From Candidatus Paracaedibacteraceae bacterium (GTDB taxonomy: Bacteria; Pseudomonadota; Alphaproteobacteria; Paracaedibacterales; Paracaedibacteraceae), in the NCBI GenBank assembly GCA_019459505.1, contig JAIBEV010000146.1:1-64000 (forward strand): a DNA stretch of 64,000 nucleotides, in the 5' to 3' direction. The notes beneath the pieces are model-generated. The model was not told the DNA's origin. It did no database searches and was given only the letters and a program-made list of their open reading frames with translations. Positions within the stretch are counted from its first letter, which is position 1; every line of letters begins with the position of its first letter. The position numbers and the translations under genes were made by a program. This document shows, one piece after another, positions 1 to 8,800 of the stretch.

Positions 1-72
1 GCAGGGGTCATTCCGGCAAGATTTAAAAAGGAAGGGGAAGAAAATGATAGCTTAGAAAAGGTAAAAAATTGA
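1..72 (+). CDS. C-terminal end of a gene cut by the window edge (unidentified)
   Basis: The reading frame is open from the first base and closes at TGA 70-72, giving 23 residues rich in Lys and Glu and ending in EKVKN. Charged C-termini like this are common in real proteins, but the piece is too short to identify or even to prove coding. If real, the gene enters from the left on the plus strand and converges on the small minus-strand gene at 126-305. Confidence 0.3.
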   Translation, partial: AGVIPARFKKEGEENDSLEKVKN

Positions 73-79
73 TCAATGA

Positions 80-132
80 TGTATCAGTTTTCAACCGATA
101 GAATACTTAATACCTGTATCAATTTTCAACCG
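80..132. repeat. short direct repeat, two 18-bp copies 35 bp apart
   Basis: TGTATCAGTTTTCAACCG at 80-97 recurs at 115-132 with one mismatch (G to A at its eighth base). The second copy covers the stop codon of the small minus-strand gene, so the first copy looks like a duplication of that gene's 3' end. No further copy was seen nearby. Confidence 0.6.
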
Positions 133-305
133 TTGTTGACAACGGTGGTTATCTCAAGACCAGTTTTAACATTTTCATCAGTATTAAAAGACTCTAAAGC
201 TTGTGAAAATTTTGTGGCCGCTTCCTTAATAACAGGATCCTTTGTATCAGCTGCATATAAGAATTGTATTAAGAACAAAGGGGTAAGAAGCTTTTTAAGG
301 AACAT
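126..305 (-). CDS. small secreted protein, 59 residues, unknown function
   Basis: ATG at 305-303 follows a GGAG ribosome binding site seven bases upstream (ATGGAGAATTTATC before the start). The product begins MFLKKLLTPLFLIQFLYA, a textbook short signal peptide: basic start, hydrophobic core and a cleavage site near YA/AD. The mature part is about 41 residues, charged and predicted helical, ending VVNNG. No family is recognised. A mixed open frame on the opposite strand at 76-324 lies over the same bases but has no ribosome binding site or signal sequence, so the minus-strand reading is preferred. Small exported proteins of this kind recur through the window. Confidence 0.6.
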   Translation of the reverse strand: MFLKKLLTPLFLIQFLYAADTKDPVIKEAATKFSQALESFNTDENVKTGLEITTVVNNG

Positions 306-480
306 GATAAATTCTCCATTATAATGATGAGACTCTTATTAATTATAGACTTATTATTGTAATTTTCAATTAAGCCATTAATTATTGATGAAAAATTCTA
401 AGGGTTAATAATAAAACTGTGAATATTGATCCAACTCACTCTCCAGACAGTTTAAGGCTGGCTTAAATATAGGAAATTTC
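306..480. other. intergenic, AT-rich, no gene seen
   Basis: AT-rich spacer between the small secreted gene and the end of radC. The inverted repeat TTTAAGGCTGGCTTAAA at 450-466 could fold into a short hairpin just beyond the radC stop but has no T-tract on either strand, so it is a weak terminator candidate. Confidence 0.4.
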
Positions 481-1185
481 TTAAAGAATACCTAACGATT
501 TAAGGGAGCTATGCCGTCCTTTGCCAATAATGACATGATCGTGAAGTTTGACACCTAAGTCATTACCAATGCGTTGTATTTTTAATGTAAGGTCAATATC
601 AGCACGCGACGGGGTGGGATCGCCCGAGGGATGGTTATGGACCATAATTAAGGAAGAGGCCCCAACCTCCAAGGCCCTTTTCATCACCTCTCGTGGATAA
701 ATGGGCGTATGATTAACTGTGCCAGTTTGTTGAATTTCATCCCACAATACTTGATTTTTTTGATCAAGATAAAGAAGGCGTAATTGTTCTTTATCATCAT
801 AGGCCATCGTTGCGGTGCAATAATCAATGACTTGCTGCCAGCTTTGTAAAACACATTTCCCATGAATATCTTGTTTTAAAGCCCGTCCTATCATGGCGTG
901 CTGCAGTTTTAAAACATGAATGACGTTGTCTCCCACGCCTTTAATCTCTTTGAGAAGAGGGATCGGAGCGGCGACGACACCCAATAGGCCGCCAAAGCGA
1001 TCAATGAGCGCTTTGGCCATGGGCTTCGTATCAGAGCGCCGAATAACTTGGAAAAGAAGTAATTCTAAAAGTTCATAATCCGCAAATGCATGAGCCCCGA
1101 CAGTATTAAACTTGTCTCTAAGACGCTGTCGGTGGCCCTCATAATGAGCCTTTATCTCAGTTGCCCGAGAGGGTGAAGATTTCAT
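481..1185 (-). CDS. radC: RadC family JAB-domain protein
   Basis: This 234-residue protein has the standard RadC layout: an N-terminal helix-hairpin-helix part (about residues 20-105, with KEIKGVGDNVIHVLKL) and a C-terminal JAB/MPN metalloprotease-like domain. The metal-binding JAMM signature is intact as HNHPSGDPTPSRADIDLT near residues 183-200. RadC proteins were once linked to DNA repair, but that role is not established and the fold resembles deubiquitinases. The start at 1185 lies 29 bp inside the 3' end of map, so the two genes are probably translated from one mRNA. The length is slightly above the usual 220-230 residues. Confidence 0.93.
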   Translation of the reverse strand: MKSSPSRATEIKAHYEGHRQRLRDKFNTVGAHAFADYELLELLLFQVIRRSDTKPMAKALIDRFGGLLGVVAAPIPLLKEIKGVGDNVIHVLKLQHAMIGRALKQDIHGKCVLQSWQQVIDYCTATMAYDDKEQLRLLYLDQKNQVLWDEIQQTGTVNHTPIYPREVMKRALEVGASSLIMVHNHPSGDPTPSRADIDLTLKIQRIGNDLGVKLHDHVIIGKGRHSSLKSLGIL

Positions 1186-1999
1186 AACCGTCTCTGGTTA
1201 CTGCAATTGAGTGCTCAAATTGTGCAGACAAAGATTTATCTCTTGTAACAGCTGTCCAGCCATCGTCCAAAACTTTGACCTGCCAATTACCGGCATTGAT
1301 CATCGGTTCGATGGTAAAGAACATTCCTTCTTTTAACTCTAAGCCGTGGCCGGATTTACCATAATGCATAACATTGGGGGCGCAATGGAAAATGCGACCA
1401 ATCCCATGACCACAGAAATCACGGACAACAGAAAATCCCTGCTTTTCAGCATAACTTTGAATGGCATGGCCAATATCACCTAAGGTGGCCCCTGGGCGAA
1501 CAACTTCAATCCCGCGCATCATGGATTCATAGGTCACATCAATTAATTTACGAGCCCGAAGCCCAACTTTACCAACGGTAAACATCCGGCTTGTATCGCC
1601 GTACCATCCATTTAAAATAACAGTGACATCAATATTAAGCATATCCCCATCCATTAACTTCCGGCTGCCTGGAATTCCATGGCATACCACATGATTTAAG
1701 GACGTACAGATTGATTTTGGATAACCACGATAGCCTAAGGGGGCAGGAATCGCTCCATTCTGCACAATAAAATCATGACAGAGACGATCGAGTTCTTCAG
1801 TGGTAATACCAATTTTAACAAACGGAGCAATGTAGTCCAAAGTTTGGGCTGCAAGCTTGCCAGCTGCCCGCATGCCCTCAAAGCCTTCCGGACCATTCAG
1901 AACAATTGTATTTTCATCGATATCATTCACGTCGTGCTCATGGTCATGATCGCAGCAATCGTCATGATGATGATGGGAATGTTGGATTTGAATCAGCAT
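1157..1999 (-). CDS. map: methionine aminopeptidase, type I, with His-rich N-terminus
   Basis: Removes the initiator Met from nascent proteins in the cytoplasm using two divalent metals. All five metal ligands are visible: Asp in NIDVTVILNG, Asp in WYGDTSRMF, His in GHGIGRIFH, Glu in FTIEPMIN and Glu in QFEHSIAVT. At 280 residues it is about 20-30 longer than most type I enzymes. The extra length is an N-terminal stretch with eight His, two Cys and many Asp (HSHHHHDDCCDHDHEHD, residues 8-24). The ATG at 1999 is preceded by AAAGG at a good distance, so the extension is probably translated. It looks like a metal-sequestering tail. It overlaps radC and lies 123 bp after addA. Confidence 0.95.
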   Translation of the reverse strand: MLIQIQHSHHHHDDCCDHDHEHDVNDIDENTIVLNGPEGFEGMRAAGKLAAQTLDYIAPFVKIGITTEELDRLCHDFIVQNGAIPAPLGYRGYPKSICTSLNHVVCHGIPGSRKLMDGDMLNIDVTVILNGWYGDTSRMFTVGKVGLRARKLIDVTYESMMRGIEVVRPGATLGDIGHAIQSYAEKQGFSVVRDFCGHGIGRIFHCAPNVMHYGKSGHGLELKEGMFFTIEPMINAGNWQVKVLDDGWTAVTRDKSLSAQFEHSIAVTRDGYEIFTLSGN

Positions 2000-2122
2000 A
2001 GTTTAGCCTTTAATTAAATGATCAAACGTTTATAAAATTCATTTATGTAACACCGTAGCGATTTCCCATAATTTTTTCAAGCCTTGCGCAGATGGTTCCT
2101 GCACTGGGCTTTTTACTGAGAG

Positions 2123-5100
2123 CTAAAGTGGATCTAATCGTCCATTAGTGGTCCATAAGACATAACAATTTATGGGAGTGGTGGGATAGAGAGAGGCAAG
2201 GGCTTCTTTGTAACCTTCTAATTGCTGTCTGATAGACTGAGAAATGTGAATGGCTGAAAGAGGCGGCGTTTGAGAAGATTTATAATCCAAAATCTTAATG
2301 GTTGAGCCGAGCACAATGCGATCAAGGCGTATTAAATCACCATTTGCTGTCATCACTTCAAGTTCGGCGACCGAATCCTGACCAAAAAATTCTTGGAGAT
2401 TATCTGTTTGGAGGAGAGTGAGAGTGGTTGCCAGACAATCTTGCTGCAGAGCTCGATCACTCGTCAGGCTTTGTATTATCTGCAATCCCTTCTCTTGCCA
2501 CAAGGATGGATGAATATCTGGCAAGACTTCTAGTAATTTATGAATAAGAATGCCGCGATGCGCTTGCGCTGTGGTCAGTTCTTTCTCCTCAATTGGCTTT
2601 AATCGATGGCTTAAATCTATAGTTGTGCATAAAAAGTCGGGTAAAACGGGTGACCATAAAGATGCAGCCATGGGGGAATCTTGTAAGGGTAAAGGGGCAG
2701 CGGGTATCCATTCTTCGGGGGCTACACCCTTGTTCTCTAAGAGATTATACCAAGAATCTTGGGGTAGTTTATCACCATAGCCACAGAGATAGAGGTGGTC
2801 CTGGGCCCGGGTCAACGCCACATAAAGTAGCCGTTTATCTTCGGCCGTCTCATTGAATAAGTGATTGGCTTTTAAGGTTGTTGTGAAGTCTATATCTTGT
2901 GCCTTTGGGGGGCTCACTAAGAGTAAGTTGCACTGTTGCTCGGTATGGTGCCACAAAATATTGGTTGGCGGGCTTTTTGCATTAAATTTTTCAACCAAGA
3001 TCACAACAGGCGCTTGAAGTCCTTTTGATCCATGGATTGTCATAATGCGCACCTCATTGTGTTGAGTATCTGCACTATCTCGCTTTAGTTCATAACCTTG
3101 AGCGAGAATTTCTCCCATCACTAATTCTAAAGTGGGGATGAGTTGATGCTCAAGGGTGAGCAGGAGATTTAAAAACTCACCCAATACATCTTCGGCTTCA
3201 TGCGATAATCGACTAAGAATTCGTTTCTTGCCATCGAGCTTATGTAAAATATGAGAGAATAATTCAAAGGGTGATAGATAATCTGTCTTATCTAACGCTT
3301 CCTTTAACCATTCATAAGCGGGCTTATAAATTGGTGACTCAGCGTGTTTGATCAATTCCATCCATAATGAACCCTGGCGATTAATCGATAGAGTCATAAG
3401 GTCAGCATGACTTAATCCAATTAAGGGGCTGGTCAATACAGTGGCCAGCGACAAGTCATCAAGAGGCTGAAGTAAAAATTGTCCTAAGCTCAATAAATCT
3501 TTGACGGCTAAATGGGAGGTCAGTAAAAAACGATCAGCACCAGCAATGGGGATATGGCGCTGCTTTAGACTGCGAATAAGGTGGTTAATAAAATCCGATC
3601 TTTGCCGTACAAGAATTAGAATATCTTTGGCTTGAATAGGTTGTTGGGTTGACGGTAAAACCATACCACTGTAGAGCAAGTGATCAATTTGCTGGGCTAT
3701 TTGTTGGGCACATTGCTGGTGAAGACCGGTATCTGGTGTTCTGTCAATGGGTAACGTCCAGCCTGGATGATCGTCTTTTTCTTCTGGTTCGGATTTAACA
3801 AGGGATGGCCATAAACAAACTTTACCTTGATGGTCTTGGCGAAAGGGGGTATGAACCAGATTGGATTCCGCCAGAACTTGTTCTTGAAGTGTTTTATCAG
3901 CAAAGACAGAATCAACAAGAGTTAAAATTTCAGGTGTTGAGCGGAAGGAAACAGATAAATCTACACTGCGCCAGGGCTGGCCGATGGCTTGGCTCTGTTG
4001 TGCAAAAAATTGCTCTAGCTGCACAAAATCATGGGGATCCGCCCCCTGAAAACTGTAAATAGATTGCTTTGAATCGCCGACCACAAATAAAGTTCGATTA
4101 GATTTATCGGGCCTGAAAAAATCTTGCATCAAAGCTTTGATGACGTCCCATTGGGCAGGGTTAGTATCTTGAGCTTCATCAATCAGAATATGATCAATGC
4201 CACCATCCAATTTATAAAGAACCCAGGCTGCCAGTTCGGGGTCATTTAGCAGATTAATTGTCTTTTCAATTAAATCATCATAATCCAGAGTTGATTCAGC
4301 CAATTTCTGCTGTTGGTAATGGTCATAAATTGCTGTTCCGAGTACAAATAAAACCAGGGATTTTTGAGCAATTTCTAATCGATTTAAGGTACCATTAAGG
4401 CGATAAATCCTTTCCGCTTCCCCATCATGTTTAACAGCTGGCCTTTTAGAAATAGCACCGTCCGCTGTAAGGAAAAGCCTGGCATATTGATCATAAAGTT
4501 TAACCCGCTCTTCCCCTGAACTTGCCAGCCATTGCTCTAGAATTGGATTGGCCTTAACGTTCAGACAGGCCAACAAGCCAGCCCGATCATAAATTCCCTC
4601 TTGAGAGGCGTTCGTAATAAGAGACTCCCGTGCCTGGTAGTCTAAAAGAGAAATGTTAGAAGGTATAGCAAGGATTGTCTTAAGGTGTTGACTATAAGAA
4701 TCTATGTTATGGTGACTTAATTGGCGCAAATGTCGGCGATGGGACAATAAATCCTCTAAGGTTTCTTCAAATTTTTTGTCTTTATAATGAAGGGCTAAAA
4801 GAGCAAATAAATCGGGATATTCTTGTGATTTTTGGTGCAACATTTTTGCGCTGGCGCGGCGCAATAAGGCAGAGGCAGTCATATCATCCAGAATTGAAAA
4901 TTGAGCTGGAATTCTAGCTTCTAAAGGAAAGCGGCCCAGAACTGTTTGACAAAAACCATGAATTGTTTGAATTTTTATTCCCCCGGACAGATCTAGAATC
5001 TGGGTAAATAAACTGCGCGCCTTGTGATGTAATATGGGTGTTACAGGGCCCTGCCATAAATCCTCGAGGGTTTGATGAAGTTGGGCGTCATCCATCTGAA

Positions 5101-5332
5101 CCCATGCACTCAGCCGCTGAAAAAGTCGCGTTTGCATTTCAGCGGCCGCTGCCTTAGTAAATGTTAAGCAAAGAATTTTGGAGGGATCTTCGCCGTTGAG
5201 CATGAGATTTAAAATCCGATCTGTCAACACCTTGGTTTTTCCGGTTCCCGCTGAGGCGCTGACCCAAGCGCTCACCTGAGGAGAGGCCGCAAGTTTTTGA
5301 GGATAGCTAGGATTGTCCTTAAAAGGGCTCAT
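2123..5332 (-). CDS. addA: double-strand break repair helicase-nuclease AddA
   Basis: UvrD/Rep-type superfamily 1 helicase fused to a C-terminal nuclease. With AddB it processes broken DNA ends for RecA loading. The Walker A motif is SASAGTGKTKVLTDRI near residue 27, Walker B is ILIDEAQDTNPAQWD, and later helicase motifs include GDSKQSIYSFQGAD and TIHGSKGLQAPVV. The C-terminal PD-(D/E)XK signature is KILDYKSS in the last 70 residues. I start it at ATG 5332, which overlaps the addB stop as ATGA with GAGG nine bases upstream, giving 1069 residues. The in-frame ATG at 5341 sits directly on that ribosome binding site. The length is normal for alphaproteobacterial AddA (about 1100-1180). Confidence 0.95.
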   Translation of the reverse strand: MSPFKDNPSYPQKLAASPQVSAWVSASAGTGKTKVLTDRILNLMLNGEDPSKILCLTFTKAAAAEMQTRLFQRLSAWVQMDDAQLHQTLEDLWQGPVTPILHHKARSLFTQILDLSGGIKIQTIHGFCQTVLGRFPLEARIPAQFSILDDMTASALLRRASAKMLHQKSQEYPDLFALLALHYKDKKFEETLEDLLSHRRHLRQLSHHNIDSYSQHLKTILAIPSNISLLDYQARESLITNASQEGIYDRAGLLACLNVKANPILEQWLASSGEERVKLYDQYARLFLTADGAISKRPAVKHDGEAERIYRLNGTLNRLEIAQKSLVLFVLGTAIYDHYQQQKLAESTLDYDDLIEKTINLLNDPELAAWVLYKLDGGIDHILIDEAQDTNPAQWDVIKALMQDFFRPDKSNRTLFVVGDSKQSIYSFQGADPHDFVQLEQFFAQQSQAIGQPWRSVDLSVSFRSTPEILTLVDSVFADKTLQEQVLAESNLVHTPFRQDHQGKVCLWPSLVKSEPEEKDDHPGWTLPIDRTPDTGLHQQCAQQIAQQIDHLLYSGMVLPSTQQPIQAKDILILVRQRSDFINHLIRSLKQRHIPIAGADRFLLTSHLAVKDLLSLGQFLLQPLDDLSLATVLTSPLIGLSHADLMTLSINRQGSLWMELIKHAESPIYKPAYEWLKEALDKTDYLSPFELFSHILHKLDGKKRILSRLSHEAEDVLGEFLNLLLTLEHQLIPTLELVMGEILAQGYELKRDSADTQHNEVRIMTIHGSKGLQAPVVILVEKFNAKSPPTNILWHHTEQQCNLLLVSPPKAQDIDFTTTLKANHLFNETAEDKRLLYVALTRAQDHLYLCGYGDKLPQDSWYNLLENKGVAPEEWIPAAPLPLQDSPMAASLWSPVLPDFLCTTIDLSHRLKPIEEKELTTAQAHRGILIHKLLEVLPDIHPSLWQEKGLQIIQSLTSDRALQQDCLATTLTLLQTDNLQEFFGQDSVAELEVMTANGDLIRLDRIVLGSTIKILDYKSSQTPPLSAIHISQSIRQQLEGYKEALASLYPTTPINCYVLWTTNGRLDPL

Positions 5333-8109
5333 GAATTCCATTCCTCTAATCGGGCAAGTTGACTATAATCACGATTCTTAAGTTTTGACTCTCCCCATGG
5401 AATACACAGATAGGGGGTAGGTGACATTAAGAAATGTTGAAAGAGTTGTTTTATCCCTTGTTCTGTCGACTCAATCAAAAGGCTGATATCTTTTAAACTA
5501 ACCAGTGTACCGCCTTCTCTCCCTCCTTTTAGATGCCAGTATTCAAGACTCGCTAACGATTGATTGCTAAGAGAGGAGAATCCATTCTGAAGAAGAAGTA
5601 AAGCTTCGATCATCAGTTGAGGGGATAGTCCTGCGATAATATCGCTTTTGGTGGGTAAGGTAGAGCCAGTTTTATAGTCCAGAATAATGGCTCGGCCATC
5701 CATAACATCAATACGATCCGCAATTGATGTAATCGTTGCTGACTTTTTGTTCCCATAAGGGAATTCAAGCGTTCCTTCGATTTCTGTGAACGTGTGGTCT
5801 AATTTACGTTTGCCCCATTCATTAACGAGCCACTCAGCCACGCTCACAAACCGTGGCCACCAAAAATGCTGCACATGAGGGTCAGCTATAAAAGGAGCAA
5901 AAGTTTTTTCACCACAGGTGATCAGTTTGCCCAAATCGATCATATTGCCATACTGGCGATGGTAAAGGTCAAGGCCTTCATGAATCAAATTACCTAGATC
6001 GCGGGAAGCTAAATCTTCATCGGGTGCATCAAGTTTGCGTAGCTTTAAGATACGGCGTGCATAATAGCCAAAAGGATCCCGCATCAACTGTTCAATGTCT
6101 GTGGTGGAAAAATGGATAGGACGTTTGTCTAACGGTGGGCAGGGCAATGGTTCGCTTGCTGGTTCCACCTCCTTAGGAGCATCTAATTGTTGGGCCCACT
6201 CTTTAAGCTGTTTACCCTCATCAAGCTTGATATCATGAATTGATAATATAGTTTCTAACCGTAACCACCAACGACTCGGGACTGTTGCTGCCCCGTTTTT
6301 TCTCATACTGCGGGTAAGCATGGCTTGCGGCGCTGAAAAACCAAGGCAAAAGTCATGGGCAGACAAACCAATACGCCGTAAGGGGTCTGGAAGTCCTAAA
6401 TCTAGCCGCATTTGACGATTTAACCAGGGATCGGCAGTATTCTCTTGTGGCCAAGTCCCTTCATTCAATCCGGCTAAAATCATTAACGGTGCATAAGCTT
6501 GCCGGGCTTCAAGGGCACCCAAGATACGAACCGGACTGCCAATCCCATGTCGATCATGAACCAATTCTTGATCCATTAACTGAGGTAATAAGTCCCGAAA
6601 CTCTCGGCTGCTCAAAGAAGAATAAAAGCCCGCATAGGGTTGCAAAGAAGCCAAAAATTCAGCAGCACTCTGACCATCTGTCTCTAGCCATAGGTGATCA
6701 GGACTGCACAAAGTTTCAGCTATTTTTATAAGATCTTGAAGATGCTCTGTTAATGATTTCTTTGAAGCAGGATCTGTGAGAGCCATATCTTTTAAAAAGC
6801 GTTCATACCACTGCCGATCCTCTTCTCTAATAGAGTCGGCTGAAAGCAGGTTTGGTTGGCGCAGCCGGCGTAACCTTAAATCTAATTGGCGGACATGCGC
6901 TAAATGATCGGCGCGGTTAAGATGACGATAGCAAAACGGGTGTTTTAAGAGGGCTAATAATCCCCGGGGGGTTGGTTGACTGCGGAACTGAGTAATCAAA
7001 GATAAAAATGTACCGACCACAGTTTTAGTTAAAGGCTTCCCTTGTGAGGTGTTGGCAATAATATTCCAGCGCTTAAGTTGGGATTGAAGCCGACGGGTTA
7101 AGTCCATATCCGGGGTAATGACAATGATGGACTCAAGTCCTTCAGCAAGGCTTTGGCGAATTTTTAAGGCAATTATTAAGGCTTCCTGACCTGTATCCCG
7201 ACACTCAATCATAGAAAGATTGGCAATAATATCCTGATAATCCTTGGCCGGGAATGGTTGAGGAACATTAATAATCGGTGCCATGGCTTGTTGTAAGAGG
7301 TTGCCACGAGCCTTTGCTGGCGTTGCAAGCGGAACCCAAGGGGTAATTTCAGGATGTCCCAAACGATCAACAAACTGATGCAAAGTATAGAGAGGATGGG
7401 TAGGGGGTAGGTCTTCTGATAAAGCCTCAAAGCCGGGTAAAATGATATGACCATTTTGAAAATTAAGGATGGCCTTGGCCAGATCGGCTGTGGCGGGTCG
7501 AGTCGCCGTGGTTCCTGCCAGAATAACAGGATAAGTCGGTCGCCAATGGTGTGCCAACATTCTAAGGTTATCCCGTCGCCTTTGAGCGCCATCCATCATG
7601 CCATAATCTTGTAAGATAGATGGCCAATAATCGGTGATAATTTTTAAGAAATCCAAGGTGATTTGCCAATGTTGAGCAAATTGATTGCCGACAAGGGTAT
7701 GGAGTCGCGCCATATAACTATCCGAGGTGTGAATTTCATACAGTAAGGTGATCAATTCTTTTGCCAAGTTTAAAGCGGTTGTGATCGACGTTTGTTCTTT
7801 CTTAAGAATTAATTGGCTCAATAATCCCAATTGTTGGGCGACAGGCATGGCTGGCGGTAAGGGGGACGCAATAAACCCTGGGACAGTTGGCTCCTGTTCA
7901 AGATCAGCTAAGGCGATAATGCGGGGTAAAATTTGACTATAGCGCCGTTGTTGGAAGGCTTCTTTAAGCCCCAAACATCCGCGGCGGGTTGGTAGAATGA
8001 CAAGAGTTTTTGCTAGTAAAAGAGGATTAGAACTAAATCTTTCCATGATCCCTTCTGCCAAGGTTTCGAGGAATGGCTGGCCGAAGGGAATCGTGAAAAC
8101 TTTAGACAT
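5329..8109 (-). CDS. addB: double-strand break repair protein AddB
   Basis: Partner of AddA in the RecBCD-like end-processing complex. The N-terminal half is a degenerate helicase domain with LILPTRRGCLGL near residue 40 and no good Walker A. The C-terminal domain carries a PD-(D/E)XK nuclease signature, AIILDYKTGSTLP, near residue 800. The protein is 926 residues from ATG 8109, which has GAGG eight bases upstream and overlaps the end of the nucleotidyltransferase gene by 8 bp. An earlier in-frame ATG at 8136 would add nine residues without a better binding site. The downstream addA overlaps by 4 bp, so the pair is translationally coupled. Confidence 0.93.
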   Translation of the reverse strand: MSKVFTIPFGQPFLETLAEGIMERFSSNPLLLAKTLVILPTRRGCLGLKEAFQQRRYSQILPRIIALADLEQEPTVPGFIASPLPPAMPVAQQLGLLSQLILKKEQTSITTALNLAKELITLLYEIHTSDSYMARLHTLVGNQFAQHWQITLDFLKIITDYWPSILQDYGMMDGAQRRRDNLRMLAHHWRPTYPVILAGTTATRPATADLAKAILNFQNGHIILPGFEALSEDLPPTHPLYTLHQFVDRLGHPEITPWVPLATPAKARGNLLQQAMAPIINVPQPFPAKDYQDIIANLSMIECRDTGQEALIIALKIRQSLAEGLESIIVITPDMDLTRRLQSQLKRWNIIANTSQGKPLTKTVVGTFLSLITQFRSQPTPRGLLALLKHPFCYRHLNRADHLAHVRQLDLRLRRLRQPNLLSADSIREEDRQWYERFLKDMALTDPASKKSLTEHLQDLIKIAETLCSPDHLWLETDGQSAAEFLASLQPYAGFYSSLSSREFRDLLPQLMDQELVHDRHGIGSPVRILGALEARQAYAPLMILAGLNEGTWPQENTADPWLNRQMRLDLGLPDPLRRIGLSAHDFCLGFSAPQAMLTRSMRKNGAATVPSRWWLRLETILSIHDIKLDEGKQLKEWAQQLDAPKEVEPASEPLPCPPLDKRPIHFSTTDIEQLMRDPFGYYARRILKLRKLDAPDEDLASRDLGNLIHEGLDLYHRQYGNMIDLGKLITCGEKTFAPFIADPHVQHFWWPRFVSVAEWLVNEWGKRKLDHTFTEIEGTLEFPYGNKKSATITSIADRIDVMDGRAIILDYKTGSTLPTKSDIIAGLSPQLMIEALLLLQNGFSSLSNQSLASLEYWHLKGGREGGTLVSLKDISLLIESTEQGIKQLFQHFLMSPTPYLCIPWGESKLKNRDYSQLARLEEWNS

Positions 8110-8800
8110 GGCCCACCCTCTGACGTAAAGCTTCAAGAGCGTCCAATGTTCCTATATCCGACCACACTCCCTCTAAAATGATGGCTTTTAATTTGTTCTT
8201 TTGATGGGCTCTTCGGTAGAGATCCACAATGGAAAAAGCGCCTGCTGGGCAATTTTCAAAGAGTCGGGGATGCAGCAATTGAATGCCGGTGTAAATATAA
8301 GGGGCCGCACAATCAGAGGCCCTAAAGGTTGGTGTTAAGGTTGCCGCCTCCCAGAAAAAATCGCCTGGACCTGGAAAGTTTAAGGCATTGGCATGAGGTA
8401 CCAAAACTAACAAAGCATCCATGCTTCTGTCATCCCATGATTGCTCTAAATCATCTAAAATATTGCCTGAGGTTTCTTGCCACCAAATATCGGAATTTAA
8501 GCTAAAAAATGGCTGATTACCGAAGTGAGGCAGAGCTTTAGCAATGCCGCCCCCTGTTTCTAAGAGTTCTGCTTCGTGAGAAATGATAACGGGTCTATCT
8601 TCGAGGTAGATTGCAATTTGCTCAGCTAAATAATGCGTATTAATGACAATTTTATCTAACTGACGCCCTACCAAGCGGTCCAGAGTATACTGGAGCAAAG
8701 GAATACCTTTTAAAGGGATCATCGGCTTGGGTGTGGTCAGCGTTAAGGGCTGCAAGCGTTTGCCCATTCCCGCAGCCAGAACCATACTTTGTCTAATCAT
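8102..8800 (-). CDS. murU: nucleotidyltransferase, MurU-like (N-acetylmuramate-1-phosphate uridylyltransferase)
   Basis: A 232-residue sugar nucleotidyltransferase of the GT-A fold. The nucleotide-binding signature VLAAGMGKRLQPLT is at residues 7-20, followed by KPMIPLKGIPLL. A metal-binding Asp is likely in SLNSDIWW. In the Pseudomonas-type cell-wall recycling route, MurU converts MurNAc-1-phosphate to UDP-MurNAc. The assignment to MurU rather than another sugar-phosphate transferase comes from direct coupling to an AmgK-like kinase, with 8-bp overlaps both upstream (amgK) and downstream (addB). The symbol is by homology and context, not by residues that fix the substrate. Confidence 0.82.
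   Translation of the reverse strand: MIRQSMVLAAGMGKRLQPLTLTTPKPMIPLKGIPLLQYTLDRLVGRQLDKIVINTHYLAEQIAIYLEDRPVIISHEAELLETGGGIAKALPHFGNQPFFSLNSDIWWQETSGNILDDLEQSWDDRSMDALLVLVPHANALNFPGPGDFFWEAATLTPTFRASDCAAPYIYTGIQLLHPRLFENCPAGAFSIVDLYRRAHQKNKLKAIILEGVWSDIGTLDALEALRQRVGHV

Noticed and set aside
76-324. Plus-strand open frame of 82 codons
   Set aside because: No ribosome binding site and no protein-like pattern. The opposite strand holds a better small gene with a binding site and signal peptide.
1775-2017. Plus-strand open frame with a run of Met and Val
   Set aside because: It is the reverse reading of the His/Asp codon run of map.
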